Assembly (NCBI GenBank): GCA_035695065.1
Contig: DASSEW010000092.1
Span: 1-61,162 of the forward strand
Length of the DNA: 61,162 bases
Direction: 5' to 3'
Origin: 66-474 sp035695065
Lineage (GTDB): Bacteria; Pseudomonadota; Gammaproteobacteria; Xanthomonadales; Rhodanobacteraceae
Shown: in pieces, positions 61,065 through 61,162 of the stretch
Position numbering within the stretch: the first letter of the stretch is position 1
Layout: each line of letters begins with the position of its first letter
Translations under genes and position numbers: made by a program
Notes under the pieces: generated by a model
Database searches by the model: none
What the model saw: the letters and a program-made list of their open reading frames with translations, nothing else
What the model was told of the DNA's origin: nothing

Positions 61065-61162
61065 ATGGCGGTACACATCGGTGACGTGGCTCCGGATTTC
61101 ACCGCGGACACCACGCAAGGAAAGATCCGTTTCCACGACTGGATCGGCGATTCCTGGGCGGT
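61065..61162 (+). CDS. 1-Cys peroxiredoxin (Prx6-like), N-terminal fragment
   Basis: Only the first 32 codons are in the window. The start ATG follows a strong GGAGG ribosome site (61054-61058). The sequence MAVHIGDVAPDFTADTTQGK and FHDWIGDSWAV is the N terminus of the AhpC/TSA peroxiredoxins of the Prx6 type, which reduce hydrogen peroxide and alkyl hydroperoxides. The catalytic Cys lies beyond the window edge. Confidence 0.82.
   Translation, partial: MAVHIGDVAPDFTADTTQGKIRFHDWIGDSWA

Overview
The window is about 61 kb of GC-rich (roughly 65%) bacterial chromosome. Gene content and order point to the Xanthomonadales (Gammaproteobacteria). The main signs are an lptD-surA-pdxA-rsmA-apaG-apaH operon, a pilGHIJ-chpA cluster divergent from gshB and a tonB-like gene, yqgE-ruvX-pyrB, pilTU divergent from yggS-proC-yggT, and intergenic elements beginning TGTAGGAGCGC. 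My best guess is Rhodanobacteraceae (Dyella/Rhodanobacter-like), an inference from style and not from a search. Most of the window is ordinary core genome: no phage, transposase, CRISPR array, rRNA or tRNA was seen.

Layout. 1-7935 (+): tail of a cobalamin adenosyltransferase, a histone-deacetylase-fold hydrolase, then the outer-membrane biogenesis and housekeeping operon. 7895-18269 (-): threonine aldolase, a two-component block (REC-PAS-kinase-REC hybrid, a soluble 1,697-residue kinase with eight 92-residue HAMP repeats, a single-domain regulator) and an MFS transporter. 18365-23308 (+): a perfect FNR/ANR box, cyoABCD for a bo3-type ubiquinol oxidase, and SURF1. 23325-27785: MscS channel, HisN-like phosphatase, BioA, a small exported protein, RsmE. 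27790-39352 (-): the complete type IV pilus chemosensory cluster pilG-pilH-pilI-pilJ-chpA-chpB-like-chpC. 39590-46181 (+): gshB, tonB-like, yqgE, ruvX, pyrB, a lipoprotein and a gene broken by an amber codon. 46206-50407: a bidirectional terminator, pilU and pilT (-), then yggS, proC and yggT (+). 51073-54011 (-): BtuF-like protein, YjbQ, PdxH, an OmpR-type regulator, dodecin. 54253-61162 (+): aroK, aroB, WGR protein, hemE, a repeat mosaic, valS and the start of a 1-Cys peroxiredoxin.

How the genes work together. The Chp cluster (receptor PilJ, kinase ChpA, couplers PilI and ChpC, regulators PilG and PilH) controls the retraction and extension motors, and the PilT and PilU motors lie 7 kb away. 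The ChpB-like protein has lost its methylesterase domain and no CheR is present, so this pathway may signal without methylation-based adaptation. Vitamin B6 recurs (PdxA, PdxH, YggS and the PLP enzymes LtaE and BioA).

The least expected signals are in the intergenic DNA. A 283-bp gap inside the chp operon is packed with five hairpins, one of them a 110-bp structured repeat with a second copy 19 kb away beside hemE; the two copies differ by a compensatory base-pair change. A second family of 38-bp structured repeats also shows compensatory change. The 5' part of valS uses host-like codons and the rest does not.
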